Shown here: piece by piece, positions 14,401 to 25,406 of the stretch | Layout: the number at the start of each line of letters is the position of its first letter | Position numbering within the stretch: the stretch's first letter is position 1 | NCBI GenBank assembly: GCA_035048485.1 | Contig: CM068583.1 | Span: 25,106,841 to 25,170,840 of the forward strand | Direction of reading: 5' to 3' | DNA length: 64,000 nt | DNA from: Pteria penguin | Lineage: Eukaryota; Mollusca; Bivalvia; Pterioida; Pteriidae | Position numbers and translations under genes: made by a program | The notes under the pieces: model-generated | What the model was told of the DNA's origin: nothing | The model's database searches: none | What the model saw: the letters and a program-made list of their open reading frames with translations, nothing else

Positions 14401-17400
14401 GCCTTTGATATGTCAATAAATTTTTTTTTAGAGCAGCAATAGTGTAGTCAGTAGGAAGTTTGGCTGGGACTGAGAATTTCAAGTTTTCTGACCAACAACT
14501 CATCAGTGTGCTGCCAGATGAGGCAGTACATGTTGGCTATAAGTTGAAATTTCTGTTTAAGGCCAAATAAAGTTAAGTTTCTTCAGTGCAACATACAAGA
14601 TTTTTATTCGCCTGTCATAAGACAAGATGTATGATGTTATGACATTGTCCGTCTGTCTGTGTGTCCGTCCAAGGTCATGTTTTCCTGACTTTTTTCTGCA
14701 GTCTTTCAAGATATTGGATTGAAACGGCATATAACTTTATATCAATGAGGGTCAGTACCAGTTGGTATTAAGGTATGATTGCTTTCATTTTACAAGAGTT
14801 ACGGCCCTTGAACTTAGAAATTTTCAAGGATTTTACAGTTTTCTGGCTTTTTTCTGCAGTCTTTAAAGATGTTGAATTAAAACTTTGGAATATAACTTTA
14901 TATTACAAGGGTCAGTACCAGTTGGGATTTGGGTATGATTGCTTTGTTTCTGCCAAAGTAACGACCTTTGAACTTAGAAATTTTCAAGGATTTCACAGTT
15001 TTCCGGATTTCTTTATGCAGTGTTTCAGGTTATTAGATAGTAACTTGGCCATTCATTTAAATTGATCCCCTTCAGGCTAAGTGATGGGCGTATTATGCCA
15101 CGCTAGGCATTGCTCTTGTTATATATGGTTGTCCCTTTTATTTTTCCACATTTTCATTTTTAATTGCTTTAAAACATTCAGCTGACATTGATGTTCAGGC
15201 ATATTAAAGGGGACTGAAAATTAATGAGATCTCCATACAGATTGTGTCTTGGGCAAGGACAGTCCTCTCTTGAACAGTAATCGGGGCCTATAGTGAATCA
15301 ACTTTATCTAAGCATTGTTAATGGCTGCTGTGATATTTGGAATTGTAGACTTTCTAGAATTTTCTAGATAAGAATAAAACTGATGATGAAAAAGAGAAAA
15401 AAGGTGCCTGAGAAACTAAATATTAATTTTGTTTGGCCCAGTGTATCTAGCAGATGTTTTCACTACATTAGAGAAGTAAACTTTATATAAAGCAACAATC
15501 ACTCAAGAAAATATATACCTAAGTAAATTCCTGCTGGCATTTAGTTGAATTTGAATTCTTACTTATGGGATTCTGGTTAGATTTGTGATTGTATTGAGTT
15601 TTGTTAGTCGACAGTAGTACATTCTCCTGATGTCAATTTATAATTGACATGAATGATAATTTTAGGCTTTCATGCCCTTAGTATATACAGCCAGTGAAAA
15701 CCAAGATAGTGATTTTGGCACATGGAAGGCCCCTTTTTGATATGCCTAAATTTATTGCAACATTATTTTTACATATCAAATTAATTAAATTGAATAAATG
15801 AAAAAACCTGTACATGATATTAAACAACAAAGAACAAGGGTTTAATCTTTTTGTTCTGTTTGGTCCATTTATAGTTAGTTGTGCATATAAAGTTTTATAT
15901 TTTTTCTTTATAGGTTCTGGGATGATTGGATGAGAGCTGGAGAACAGAGAAAGAATAGGGCATGTATACGCCCAGAAATATGTAGAACTAGTACATTCGG
16001 AAAAAAAGGAGTCAGCAGGTTTGTATTTTTGCAACTTATTTCTGAATGTCTAACTTTGATTTCTGTGTTTTATTTGAAAAAATTGAGAGATATTTTTATA
16101 AATTATACTTGTTATAGTCCCATTGGGATAAATATATTCCTTCTTTTTGATCTTAGAAAATCTCGATTTTACATAGTTCTTGTGATATTTTATATGGCCA
16201 ACATTTGCTTATAAACAGTCATATGATCTCTGCTGGATAGGTAAAATCTAGTGGTATTATCATTAATTATGCATAATGTAAATTGTGCAATGTACACTTT
16301 TTCTATCCAAATGGGAGAGGGAAGATTGATACATAGAGCATGGAAAATGCCATATTCATATAAGTTGAGAAAATGAAGATAAATCTATTCCCAATGTTGT
16401 TGTTTGGTGAATGAATTATGTCCATATTAATTGCCCTCTCTGACATCATATTTGTCCCTCTTTATGTCTCGACAAGTATGATCATCATTGCACATAAAAT
16501 GTTTTATCTTTTAATACTGTAATGATTTGTAGAATTTTATTGGTAAATGTTGTCATTACTTTTAATGCTATCCATTGTTATTGAGTCGCATATAACAAGA
16601 TAATTTTGTGAAATAATACAGATTTTTGTTATAATGTGACAGGTGTTATTTTTTACTATGGAAAGTCAATCTGAAATCTCAGAGATAAGTAGAGAATAGA
16701 TATTTTCTCGAGTGTTTTAGGTAGACGTGATTGAGTAATACCAATGTACATGTAAACTGAAAAAATAACAACTTTCAGAATCACTTCAGACATTACTGAA
16801 TGACACTTTAAAGTCAGACCTATACTTGTACTTATACTAATTTATTTTCAAAATCAGTGTACATGTAGAATATTTGACTGTAGTAACTATTCAATGTACA
16901 GGACAATATATGTCTTTGTTTTTTCCCTGCTGACTGATCCTTTTTCTAAATTAATAATTAATATTTTGAATACATTAAGAAAAAGTATTTGACATAAGTT
17001 ACCACCCCAGTTTGATTCTAACTTCATTTCTGTGTCTTTATCAGTCTGAAACTCTTTATTATTTTCTCTTTTCAGAGGTTTATTTTTTGACAAACATTTA
17101 AAGTTCATAAGATTAAATGACAAATATGTGCCTTTTACCCAGCAAGATCTTTCTTATTTACACAAGGTATGTGGTATAATGCTCTGTGAATAAAAATAAT
17201 TTCATTTCTGTAACTTAAGATGCATGTATTAAGAAGAGTCATATTTATAGTTCTGTTTGGAAAGGAAGCTGGCATGGCCTAGTGGTATCACACTTGCCTC
17301 CTGATTGGGAGGCCTGGGTTCGAGTCCCGCTCTAGTCATGCTGGTATCCTGTCTTTCGGATGAGACAGCAGGGTCACAACTTCCCACTCACCCACTCGCC

Positions 17401-19598
17401 AATGCGACCAAATTCTGACTGTGGGCCACCGAATTCTCCGAAACTGATCCCCCACATGGCGACCGGCAAAATTGGCAAGATTAGAATCCGTATTCTGTTC
17501 GTTTTTTTTTTTTTTTTATTTTTATTCCATTTAGTCTGAGTCTGTCATTTAGAGGCTTGTATATAAGTAAACAATGATTACATATAAAAATAAACCAAGG
17601 GAAAAACGGAAAGCTGATAGGGGTGATTATTTCAAAGGTTATGAACATAAGATATCAAGACCCTTTAATATCAAATGGAAAAATGATCATCCCTGGTTAG
17701 ATGACAGTGAAGACGGCATGATTTGTGCAGTATGTATAAAGCATGACAAGATCGGATCTAATTTTACAAAAGCAGTCAGAGTATAGGAGATGGAGAAAGC
17801 GAGAAGATCGAAAGAAGTGAAGAGATAGAGAGAAGTGAGGAGATAGAGAGAAGTGAAGGAAGAGAGAAAGTGAAGATGAAGAAGAGGAAATTTTCAAAGA
17901 AATAGAGAGGGAGATTGAATTAAATTATTAATATAAATGAAAATAAAAAGTTATTATGTTATCAATACATTAAATTTAATATAGAAAATTGTTTGAATTT
18001 ATTGTGGGCACGTAGTTTTCTGTGTGGGCCCCTAAAATTTATGATCTAGGGGCCCACTTGGCTACTGGAAATTTCAACAAAGTTGTGACCCTGGACAGTA
18101 AAAACCGAGGCCCAATGTCGTGGTATGCATGGCACATTAAAGATCCCTTAATGCTTTGGGTGGGCCCGTTGCAAAGGTCAAAATTTGTATGCTGCGCATC
18201 AGGCATATGCCGTCACCATATACATGGTGTGACGTGGTGTGACGTGAAACAAAAATCAATCAATCTGTTTGGAAAGGTGTACCAGTGAACCAGTTGAAGG
18301 TCAATACCTTGATTTTACAAATGCTTTATGGTAGAGATTAACGAGCATGTCTGTCAATTTATGGTAGGATATTTGGTTGGTTGACTGGAGGTTTTCTGTT
18401 GTCTTCAACAATTTTGAGTCCTACAGTAACATGGAAGTAGGAGGAAACCAACTTCTTACACATAGTGATGCAATCTGGGTATCAAACTGGTATTGTCTGC
18501 ACTGCTTACCGACTGATAAGTCACTAAACTAACTCCTACTCTACATTAATACAAACCAGGTTCACTACTTTCTTCACTTATCAATATATGCTTGTACATG
18601 TACAAGTATGTGAAATTTGAGTTTGTATACAGTGCACCTTCAATGTACCCAGACATTACCCATGATTGAATAAACAACAGTCAACCTAATTTAATTAATT
18701 AAAAGCAGTCTTGCATCAAATAAGGGGAAATTTTAATTTGAGATTACCATTACATGAATCTTTGTGCAAGGGTAGAATCGTTACTACAGAAATAATTCAT
18801 GTCTTAATCCATTTATTTTATAGGAGAATTATGATAAGACATACATAAAAAAAGTTTATGAGGTTCCAGAGTTTACTATAGCAGAAGTTACGTCAGGTCA
18901 TAAGAAAAGTCTGAAAGAATTACGGGTTACATATTCTACAAGAGAAGAGTTCAAGTCCATGGCAAAAAAATTAGGAATCATGGATGATTTTAAGGTCTGT
19001 TTTCTTTACATATGTGACTTTTGTAAGAAATCTTCTTATTAAAAGAGATTGAAGTAAATTTTTATGTCAATGTTAGATGAATTATTACACATTTTAATTC
19101 ACTGCCAGTTTTGATTTATAAATGTATGCAAACTGATCTGTCAGAAGTGTAATTGACATTCTTACTGTAATGTACTAGTAGTGGTTAATTTTTCCATGAC
19201 CAATACATATCTTTCGATCAACTATACAGAGAATGCTGGCTTCATATTCCTTGAATGTCATTGTATTACAATATTGATTGATTGAATTATCAGTGAACAA
19301 GTAAGATGTTTTGGTGGTAGCAATTTCAGGCAGGAAATTCATTTTCAGCATTACAAAGTGTAATTTGCAGAGATAAAAATGATAAGGGATATAGAATAAG
19401 ACAGATTACAAAATTGAAACATGAAACAAACAAAAAACTCACTACACAAATTACATTAAAATGATCTTGTATTGTTCATTTTAGGCTGGAGTACCAAGAA
19501 TGGCTTACAATGGAATCATTAGTTTTGTTTACAATGGACAAAGAATATACCTTGCTCCTCCTAAAAATTGGAAAGGATATAACCCAAAATGGTCCTGA
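5402..19598 (+). CDS. MGAT1: Alpha-1,3-mannosyl-glycoprotein 2-beta-N-acetylglucosaminyltransferase (GnT-I), 11 coding exons
   Basis: This Golgi enzyme adds GlcNAc from UDP-GlcNAc to the alpha-1,3 arm of Man5GlcNAc2, the entry step to hybrid and complex N-glycans. Exons: 5402-5506, 6141-6261, 8189-8345, 9143-9281, 9867-10005, 10639-10773, 11050-11140, 15914-16018, 17076-17166, 18824-18994 and 19485-19598. All introns are GT-AG, all phases join, and the sum is 1368 nt, or 455 aa plus TGA (human is 445 aa). Residues 1-7 are a short basic cytoplasmic tail and about 8-28 a signal anchor, giving a type II protein; a charged stem follows. Family sites: IACDR (R116), VSQDCGH (D143), the metal/nucleotide motif VEDDLD (E220-D221-D222), [29 protein letters not shown] (297-303, the region of the proposed catalytic base), ACIRPEI and a C-terminal APPKNWKGY. 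The ATG at 5402 has the right tail and anchor; a non-coding upstream exon is possible (an acceptor-like site lies near 5359). Function is known from the family; the exon model is read directly from the sequence. Confidence 0.95.
5850..6028 (+). mobile_element. 5'-truncated tRNA-type SINE (family A) in MGAT1 intron 1
   Basis: Starts at 'gatgagacagtaaaaatcga', continues through 'ggcatgtaaaagatct', 'ccattgcaaaggtataaa' and 'caggcagatgacatcaccac', and ends in 'caatcaat'. This matches the body of the full copy at 45380-45655; the tRNA head is missing, as expected after incomplete reverse transcription. Confidence 0.75.
6927..7681. mobile_element. 755-bp element with 14-bp terminal inverted repeats and internal tandem cores, MGAT1 intron 2
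   Basis: Ends are CCAAGTTGCAAAAC (6927-6940) and GTTTTGCAACTTGG (7668-7681), perfect inverse complements. Inside are about five tandem units of roughly 122-143 bp, each with 'aaggtcaaggtca' or 'gtcaaggtca' at 7105, 7227, 7350, 7480 and 7623, plus 'gaggatgtg' and 'ccttgatgagtgaaaatgg'. The layout (unique ends, tandem core) resembles oyster pearl-type elements; that kinship is inferred. No coding capacity. Confidence 0.7.
8755..8850 (+). mobile_element. SINE family B head fragment, MGAT1 intron 3
   Basis: 'ggggcaggcttgatgtagtg' then 'gggtttgattcca' give an A-box-like and a B-box-like block with tRNA spacing. The block matches the reverse complement of the SINE heads at 22945-23112 and 63474-63646. 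The 3' part is absent. Confidence 0.6.
12198..13553. mobile_element. piggyBac-type non-autonomous element (TTAA target duplication), MGAT1 intron 7
   Basis: TTAA at 12198-12201 is followed by CCCTAGTCATGCT; AGCATGACTAGGG at 13537-13549 is followed by TTAA (13550-13553). These are 13-bp perfect inverted ends beginning CCCTAG with a TTAA duplication, the hallmark of piggyBac. A subterminal inverted block follows on both sides ('agtgctctgagctgaa' at 12234-12249, 'ttcagctcacagcgct' at 13491-13506). Near the right end 'tgcccggattattccgggt' occurs twice. About 1.35 kb with no transposase frame, so it depends on an enzyme coded elsewhere. Confidence 0.88.
13800..14245 (-). mobile_element. Short copy of the 'ctagagctgtcctaacggg' element, MGAT1 intron 7
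   Basis: Read on the minus strand it begins 'actagagctgtcctaacggg', continues 'aaaaaagttgaacatgcaa', carries one core with 'ggtcatggccaacaat' and 'caaggtcacagtgacc', and ends 'ggtgattcctatacagcccc' followed by 'ttggcggaggtatcatg'. The same ends bound the larger copy at 59757-61205. Confidence 0.7.
14600..15120 (+). mobile_element. Repeat element with ~160-bp tandem core, MGAT1 intron 7
   Basis: About 2.5 tandem copies of a ~159-160 bp unit marked by 'tttttctgcagtcttt' at about 14691 and 14850 and a diverged copy near 15009, with 'aacttagaaattttcaagga' in each. It begins near 'cctgtcataagacaagatg' and ends 'gggcgtattatgccacgcta' followed by 'ggcattgctcttgtt', end motifs typical of mollusc interspersed repeats (from general knowledge). 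Confidence 0.6.
17574..17786 (+). pseudogene. Transposase-type (TTF/BED-like) zinc-finger fragment inside the hAT-like element
   Basis: An ATG-initiated frame of 70 codons. A basic N-terminus ([14 protein letters not shown]) is followed by '[20 protein letters not shown]' and CAVCIKHDK, then NFTKA. The spacing W-x5-PWL...dGM-x-CxxC resembles the N-terminal TTF-type zinc finger of hAT transposases and of host genes derived from them (ZNF862/KIAA1586-like). It stops at TAG before the GA-rich tract, with no catalytic domain, so it is an internally deleted remnant. Assignment is by pattern only. Confidence 0.55.
17786..17890 (+). repeat. Purine-rich (GA) minisatellite
   Basis: Strand-asymmetric run of 'gagatagagagaagtga'-like units, about 15-17 bp each. 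Located inside the hAT-like element. Confidence 0.7.
18371..18535 (-). mobile_element. Old SINE family B copy, MGAT1 intron 9
   Basis: 'ggttggttgactggaggttt' and 'tcttcaacaattttgagtc' followed by 'aacatggaagtaggaggaaa' match the tail and body of the copies at 22945 and 63474. The head at the right is heavily mutated; no target duplication could be seen. Confidence 0.6.
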
Positions 19599-22500
19599 CA
19601 TAAGTCACATTTTAGATTTGATATCTACCTTACAAATATATTTTGTCTTGCTTCCTGGTGCTGTGGTCTCTCTCTGCTGCATACTTTTGTCTTACGTCTT
19701 AGAGGCATTTCTTACTTGCATACTTATGGCATATATAAATATGAAAACCAGACCATATAAGGCACTACTGCTTGTTTAATGTGATAATAAAGCAAGACGA
19801 GTATTAGATTATGGCATCATCTTTTATCACTTCATCAAATATTGTTAGAGATATTTGTTAGGTTATGTGAGATTGACTGATTTTGATAGGGTATTCTTGT
19901 TGTGAGAAATAGTCAGTATCAGTATGTATTCAAGTACTACTGGCTTTTTCCACATGTAGATTGTTCTGTATGTATATAAAGTATTGTTCATTGTCCATGT
20001 CTTCATTTGTTAGCCTTTATATGATGGGCGGAGTCTTGAGGTCCTAGTAAATCAGACATTTTGTTGTCTACTAGGGCATCAAGGTTTGTTAATGAAGTGT
20101 AATTTCTTTAGAAAATTTATCGAATTCTGGTAAATCTTTGTAAATTATCACAAAAGAAAGAAAAGCAAGTGACCTCAGGAACTGATTGTAATTTCCTATA
20201 AGCAATAACTATAACTAAGGTACAATATATTAAGATAAGTTTATGGAGGAGTTGACTGTTTTTCATCATTGTTTAAACTGTATAAAAGAGTATGAAGAAT
20301 TTCTGTGGAAACACCCTCTATAGGGAGCCGATTTCGGAGAGAGTATTGATAAAATTAGTTTCATGAGGATGACGTGACAATTTGTGTATTTTACTGTTAA
20401 TGAGATAAGAGCTGATGTTTGATAAAAATGTCTGATGTGTGAATTATAGACATATAAGAGAGAAGTTGGGTTCCTTGTTTATACCTGTTGACTATAGTGT
20501 AATTGTGAATGCATTTCTGGGTTTGACTTTTATCCCTGTTCCACATTGTTCAGAGGTATATTTTTAATGAATGCGAATTTATCTTTGTTTTCTGTTTACA
20601 GTAGGTAGTAAAACATGAATTGTTCAGATAGAAATCAACCATTTAATTCAGAGTTGGCACCCCTTCTCGAAAGCTCACTATATTGGCAGACATATAAGAT
20701 TGCCATATAAGAAATGCTTTTTGTCATGCAAACTTAGTTTATTGTCTGTGTCCCAATTGAATAAGGAGTTGAGTTTTTATAATGATAAACACCTGGTTTA
20801 AAGTCTAAGAGGACCATGATTCCATATTTGTATATAACCATCAACTCATATTCCTGTAAATGTAATACATGTATAGGATACCTGAATTACTTTCATGACC
20901 CAACTAACAGATTTCATACCAGTGTTGTCCAGCATGCCTGCCAAGTTTAATATTCAAGAATTGGAGTAATCAATAGCACTTGATGGTTCTATCTCATGAT
21001 ATGTATATACCATGTACATTTGAACATGAAGATACTTTGACAATATGATATTTATATTTTTCATTTACTCATTGGAACAGGTCCATGTATGATGATGTCC
21101 CTATTTTATTCCATTCCATATTAAAAATACTGGGCTGTATTGTTACTTGTTATTTGTAGTTATATCAATGTTTTTGCACAACAATACACCGATACATTAT
21201 ATACATTATGTATGTCATCTAGACATTATGTATATTATCTATACATTATAGTAATATTTTACGGAGTAGTCATCCATTGTTTATGTATATCACTCTGTCT
21301 AACTTTTTGTAGAATTTGTGATGCAAGTGGGGTAGGAGGGGGGAGGTTTGTGCTTCAGAAGCATGTCTTGTTTCAGTTAAATTGGAACTGCTGTCATAAT
21401 TTTTATATACAAATATTTTATTGCTTTGCAGTGTTAAATTGCACAATTTCCTTCTATTTAGATTTTATCCAAGTGTAATTAATACAGAAAGACAAAAATC
21501 TCTTGGAGGCATTATGAAACAATAGCTTTCAGTTCTCCACTTTCATTGCTATATGGCTGCCATTTTTTAAATATCAGTGCTTTGAGTACAAATTTGTGCA
21601 TTTCTGTTTATCTCATCAAGGAAGTTTTCTGAAGAAAAAATGTAATAAATAAGTAGGAAGAATGAGTTCAAATAAGTTTGTTTTTATATTTATAGCAATT
21701 TTTGTCTGAGTGTTAATGGATGTGAATTTATATTGTATGATTTTATATAAATGTAAATGTGTGTGGTTAGAGGTACATTATTTTATACAATTCATTAATT
21801 TCCAGTTAAATATTATATATGTATAATTCAAATAGGTCTTGGTTATATATATATTGGTAATGAAAGAAAGGCATTAAATTTGAGGGGTTTTCAGTTTATC
21901 TTTTCAAGTTTGAACTTCATGAAAATTACAAAGTGATATGATTTAATTTGAATATGAAATAACTTTAAATCACTCTTTCTTTTTTGTATATATTTTTACA
22001 ATTTCTGTGTAATATTTTCAGTATTTAGTCATTTCTCATTGTTCACTTTGATTTATGAATCATCAAATACTGCAATCCATATTAATTAGGTGTTGGTCAG
22101 GGACTTCATGTTATAGTTTAACAAATATCATAATGATTGGTGTCACACTCAATCCATACACATAAGAAAAATCCACATGATTTGTATATAACAGTAATTT
22201 TATATGAATGTTTCTTAGGATGCAAATCTTGTCACCTTATTTTCTATTTTGCATTGTAAATTACCTAAATGATCTTGTTCTATTTAAGAAATATGATTGT
22301 TATGAAGATGCATTAATCTATTTGACATAGCTCTGTGTTGATTATTTATTTTCTAGATTGTTACTGAGAGCACAATCTTATTGATTACCAGGTCTGACCT
22401 AGTTCATAGCTTGCTAAGAGCTACCAAGATCAATCTCCACTAGCTTGCTCATAATGACGTGATCAATTATGAAGATGCGATATATTGTTAAGTAGGCAAG

Positions 22501-22930
22501 TTTGGATGTCGCTGGTTAATACTTATACAAAGTTAACAATGCTTGTTAAGCTTTACAAACCAATCTAGTAGGATAGCAAAGCTTCTTTTAAAGATGAAGT
22601 GTTCCAAGGAATGCTTTTGGTAATAAATTGAAATGAGCAAGCTTGCTATTGGTAAAATATTCATGATCTTACAGACTTAGCACCAACTTAGAGCTACATG
22701 TAGTCTTGCTTTTGGTAATGCACTTCTTTCGTAGTAATCAGAAATGAATTCCATTATGGCAGTGCACGTCACTCGAGCAACTACTTATGATAAGTATTCA
22801 GATCAACGTCATTTAATATCAAGTTTTGAAATATATGAATTTCACTAAAAATCCAGATAGTCCGCAAAAAATGAACAACAGTCTGTAATATAGATTAATG
22901 ACTTCTATATGTGAATATCCAGAGTAAGCT
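19599..22930. other. MGAT1 3' flank and intergenic AT-rich sequence
   Basis: No coding exon was recognised. A long 3'UTR may occupy the first part. Short open frames here (for example 21140-21478) are AT-rich and without family resemblance. Confidence 0.5.
19786..19791 (+). terminator. Candidate polyadenylation signal of MGAT1
   Basis: A canonical AATAAA lies about 190 nt after the MGAT1 stop codon. It is the first such hexamer downstream. Later AATAAA motifs exist in the AT-rich flank (for example near 21643), so the true 3' end may be longer. Confidence 0.4.
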
Positions 22931-22944
22931 CATTGCTCCAGATT

Positions 22945-23112
22945 GGTTGGTTGATTGGTGTTTTACGTCGCTTTCAACAATTTTTCAGTTTTATCGCGAC
23001 ATGAAAGTAGGAGGTTACCAACCTCTGAATCAGTGGCGCAACCCGGGAATCGAACCTGAATCGTCGGCGCCGCAAGCCAAGCGCTTAACCATTACACCAA
23101 GCCTGTCCCAAC
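22945..23112 (-). mobile_element. SINE family B, complete, minus orientation
   Basis: Flanked by an 11-bp duplication with one mismatch (TGCTCCAGATT at 22934-22944, TGCTCTAGATT at 23113-23123). On the minus strand the head has 'cttggtgtaatggttaagcg' (A-box region) and 'ggttcgattcccgg' (B box), and the tail is (CAAC)n. Body 168 bp. Confidence 0.85.
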
Positions 23113-23123
23113 TGCTCTAGATT

Positions 23124-23948
23124 TCCACAAAAGAACTAGATGAGCTTTTGCCAAAAAAAAGGATACCCGGTAGATGATGAGCTTCACTCGTAGGCATGGA
23201 AGCATCAAATGCCTGCCGAAGTAGTAGAAGTACGGTACATGTACTCGCCTATCAAATTTGCACATGTTCGTGTAATTCGTAGGTCAATCGTTATAGAATG
23301 ATCAGCCAGTTGATGGCAGTTATTGGATCTTTGTCCTTGCCTACGCTCATGTCGGCTGTATCCTAAAATGCATATCTTGGACGTATAGCTAAAAGCCAAG
23401 GATGCACACAGCAAGGTTTCTTGGAAACGGGTCAAAATTAAAATCATCGGTATAGCTGCAAAATTTCCACGTGAAACAATCCTTACATTGCATATAATTA
23501 TTTTCAACAGAACGTTAGCGCGAAGAAGTTTGCAATGGAATTTCAAATCTTTTTGTATTGTACACTTACAAAGTTCACTTTGAATACTAGTTTAGTCAGA
23601 ATTTAATGTCGATTTTTTAATATTCTAGGGATCACAGGAAACAATATCACTTGTGAACGACGGATACAATAATTTGAGTGCATGTGTACGAGAATAGGTA
23701 GACTAATGTAACTTGTAACTAAACATGTTCACAGCCGCAGGGCATGACGGGTATCTCTACTTCCTGAGGAAGTGAATACGATATATTATCATTGTTTAGG
23801 GCAGAATTCATCTTAATACCTATTCAGTAAGTAAATGGACTGCAATTCAGGAAAATATTATGAATTTAACCAATAATGAGTAAGTGTGAAATTTGTGACA
23901 TGTCTTTGCATTTTTGACCGGACCGGAAGTTACAAGGACGTAGTGATA
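23124..23948. other. Upstream region of the fucosyltransferase gene
   Basis: No gene seen. It presumably holds the promoter and 5'UTR of the fucosyltransferase gene. No convincing TATA box was placed. The reading frame is open to 23886, but without an ATG. Confidence 0.4.
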
Positions 23949-25406
23949 ATGTGTTCTGGACTTTATCTGCTTTGTTCCAAGAGAGTGTTTCAGAAACTCT
24001 TCTTTCTATTAATAACTACACTGCTTCTGAGAACGATATACCATTCCTATTCAAGAATAAGAATACAACATGAGAAACAAAAAAAGGGAGGTAACTTGTT
24101 TGATATATCTAATGTTCGTCTTAATGTGGACACACTGGAGCCGAAGCAATCTGTGTACGATATAAAACACAATAGGAGTCTTCTAACTACAACATCAAAT
24201 CCGTCACATACAAACAAGTTTACTTTATTCAGGAATAAAGAGAGACAGATTTCGAGGCGTTCGAAAACTTCGAGCAAAGTTTTATATTTTACTAAAGCAT
24301 CAAATTATAATGGACAGCATGTGACCACTACAGTGCCATTGCCGAATGTAGAGCAAAAAAGCACGCGGAATATCATTCAAATGACTACACAAAACGCCTC
24401 AATAGCAAATGTATATGAAAGGAATACTATCATGGATACACAGACCGTTACACAAACATATAAAGAGAAAACAACATCACATAGTGTGCAAATGTCTATA
24501 CGGAACACAACGCAACCTTCAGAACGGAACACTACGACAGGAACTTTAAGGGACGTAATGAAACCACTCACATTCCTTTGTCCTTTTGAAGGCGGAAGAA
24601 TGGGTAATATGTTGTTTAATTTTGCTGCAACATACTGTATTGCTAAAAAGGTGAACAAAAAACTCATTATCCCTCAGAAATACAAACTTTTGAAATATTT
24701 TAACATCGACACGGAACCTTGGGCTGAAGTTCCATATTTACGCATTTGCTCAACGACCAAAAATAAAAATCTCCGACGTGTCCGTGTGAAAGGAGCGTCG
24801 AAATACACAAACATTACCATGCCAGAAGACAATGACGTCATCCTGTATGGCTACCTGCAGTCATGGCGATATTTTGATGATTGTAAAGATGATGTAAGAG
24901 CTCAATTAACTTTCAAAGATAAGAAAATGTATAACAATGCAGACGACAGACTAAAACAGTCCATACTACAACTTACTCACTTGAACTCTTCCAGGGAAAA
25001 CTTTACGATTGTAGGTATACAAGTAAGAAGAGGTGATTTTATAAAATATGGCGCACCCGTAGCAACGAAATCTTATTTCAAAAAAGCGCGTGACTTTTAC
25101 CGTTCTTCACTGCCAAATGTTGTGTTCATAATAGTTACCGATTGGTCGAACGAATCCCGTACATGGTGTCAGGAGAATATCGTAAGCGGGAACAATGACA
25201 CTGTACTGTTGGACAAAGACGATTTACTGAACGACATGGCAACGATGTGGGCTTGTGATCACGTGATAATTACGATTGGAACTTTTAGTTGGTGGAGTGC
25301 TTGGCTGAATCGAAAAAACGGCAAAATCGTATATTATTTAGCAGATAGATGGCGCAATAAAAATCAGGATTATGTTTTGCCTAATTGGATTGGAATATCA
25401 GATTAG
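23949..25406 (+). CDS. GT11 alpha-1,2-fucosyltransferase-like protein, intronless
   Basis: Predicted Golgi type II glycosyltransferase moving L-fucose from GDP-Fuc in alpha-1,2 linkage to galactose-type acceptors (family role of FUT1/FUT2-like GT11). The first ATG in the open frame is 23949, giving 485 aa; the frame is also open upstream to 23886 but has no ATG there. Residues 17-31 form a hydrophobic anchor. Residues about 40-205 are a Ser/Thr/Asn-rich stem with several N-glycosylation sequons, which is long for the family. The catalytic domain starts at GGRMGNMLFNFA (215). Motif I is VGIQVRRGDF (355-364); motif II is FIIVTDW...WC; motif III is ITIGTFSWWSAW (about 441-452). The Arg pair that contacts GDP-fucose is present (R360, R361), but the usual His before it is Gln358. 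There is no intron, unlike MGAT1 next door, so a single-exon family or an old retrocopy is possible. Acceptor specificity cannot be told from sequence. Confidence 0.88.
   Translation: MCSGLYLLCSKRVFQKLFFLLITTLLLRTIYHSYSRIRIQHEKQKKGGNLFDISNVRLNVDTLEPKQSVYDIKHNRSLLTTTSNPSHTNKFTLFRNKERQISRRSKTSSKVLYFTKASNYNGQHVTTTVPLPNVEQKSTRNIIQMTTQNASIANVYERNTIMDTQTVTQTYKEKTTSHSVQMSIRNTTQPSERNTTTGTLRDVMKPLTFLCPFEGGRMGNMLFNFAATYCIAKKVNKKLIIPQKYKLLKYFNIDTEPWAEVPYLRICSTTKNKNLRRVRVKGASKYTNITMPEDNDVILYGYLQSWRYFDDCKDDVRAQLTFKDKKMYNNADDRLKQSILQLTHLNSSRENFTIVGIQVRRGDFIKYGAPVATKSYFKKARDFYRSSLPNVVFIIVTDWSNESRTWCQENIVSGNNDTVLLDKDDLLNDMATMWACDHVIITIGTFSWWSAWLNRKNGKIVYYLADRWRNKNQDYVLPNWIGISD

Larger units (their letters stand above)
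17369..18093 (+). mobile_element. hAT-like non-autonomous DNA transposon nested in the SINE
   Basis: Ends CAGGGTCACAACTT (17369-17382) and AAGTTGTGACCCTG (18080-18093) are perfect inverse complements. GACAG of the SINE is duplicated on both sides (17364-17368, 18094-18098). CAGGG ends are typical of hAT elements, but the visible duplication is 5 bp rather than the usual 8. Near the right end a 10-bp-stem hairpin (GTGGGCCCCT at 18024, AGGGGCCCAC at 18048) is present. It contains a zinc-finger exon at 17574-17786 and a GA-rich tract at 17786-17890. Confidence 0.78.
17266..18263 (+). mobile_element. SINE family A insertion in MGAT1 intron 9, interrupted by a hAT-like element
   Basis: A perfect 14-bp target duplication TCTGTTTGGAAAGG lies at 17252-17265 and 18264-18277. 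The tRNA-like head (A box 'tggcctagtgg', B box 'ggttcgagtcc') lies at about 17270-17330. The SINE body resumes at 18094 with 'gacagtaaaaaccgaggccc' and ends 'aatcaatcaa'. The 725 bp in between is a separate element. Confidence 0.88.

Noticed and set aside
17270..17345. Functional tRNA gene with good A and B boxes
   Set aside because: The cloverleaf is imperfect, the unit is followed by the SINE body and flanked by a target duplication. Same reasoning for 45390, 63580, 52893 and 58455.
22370..22760. Possible exon or regulatory cluster between MGAT1 and the fucosyltransferase
   Set aside because: No open frame with splice sites, only scattered 'agcttgct' words.
23886..23948. N-terminal extension of the fucosyltransferase
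   Set aside because: The frame is open but begins with GTG; the first ATG at 23949 places the membrane anchor at the usual distance from the N-terminus.
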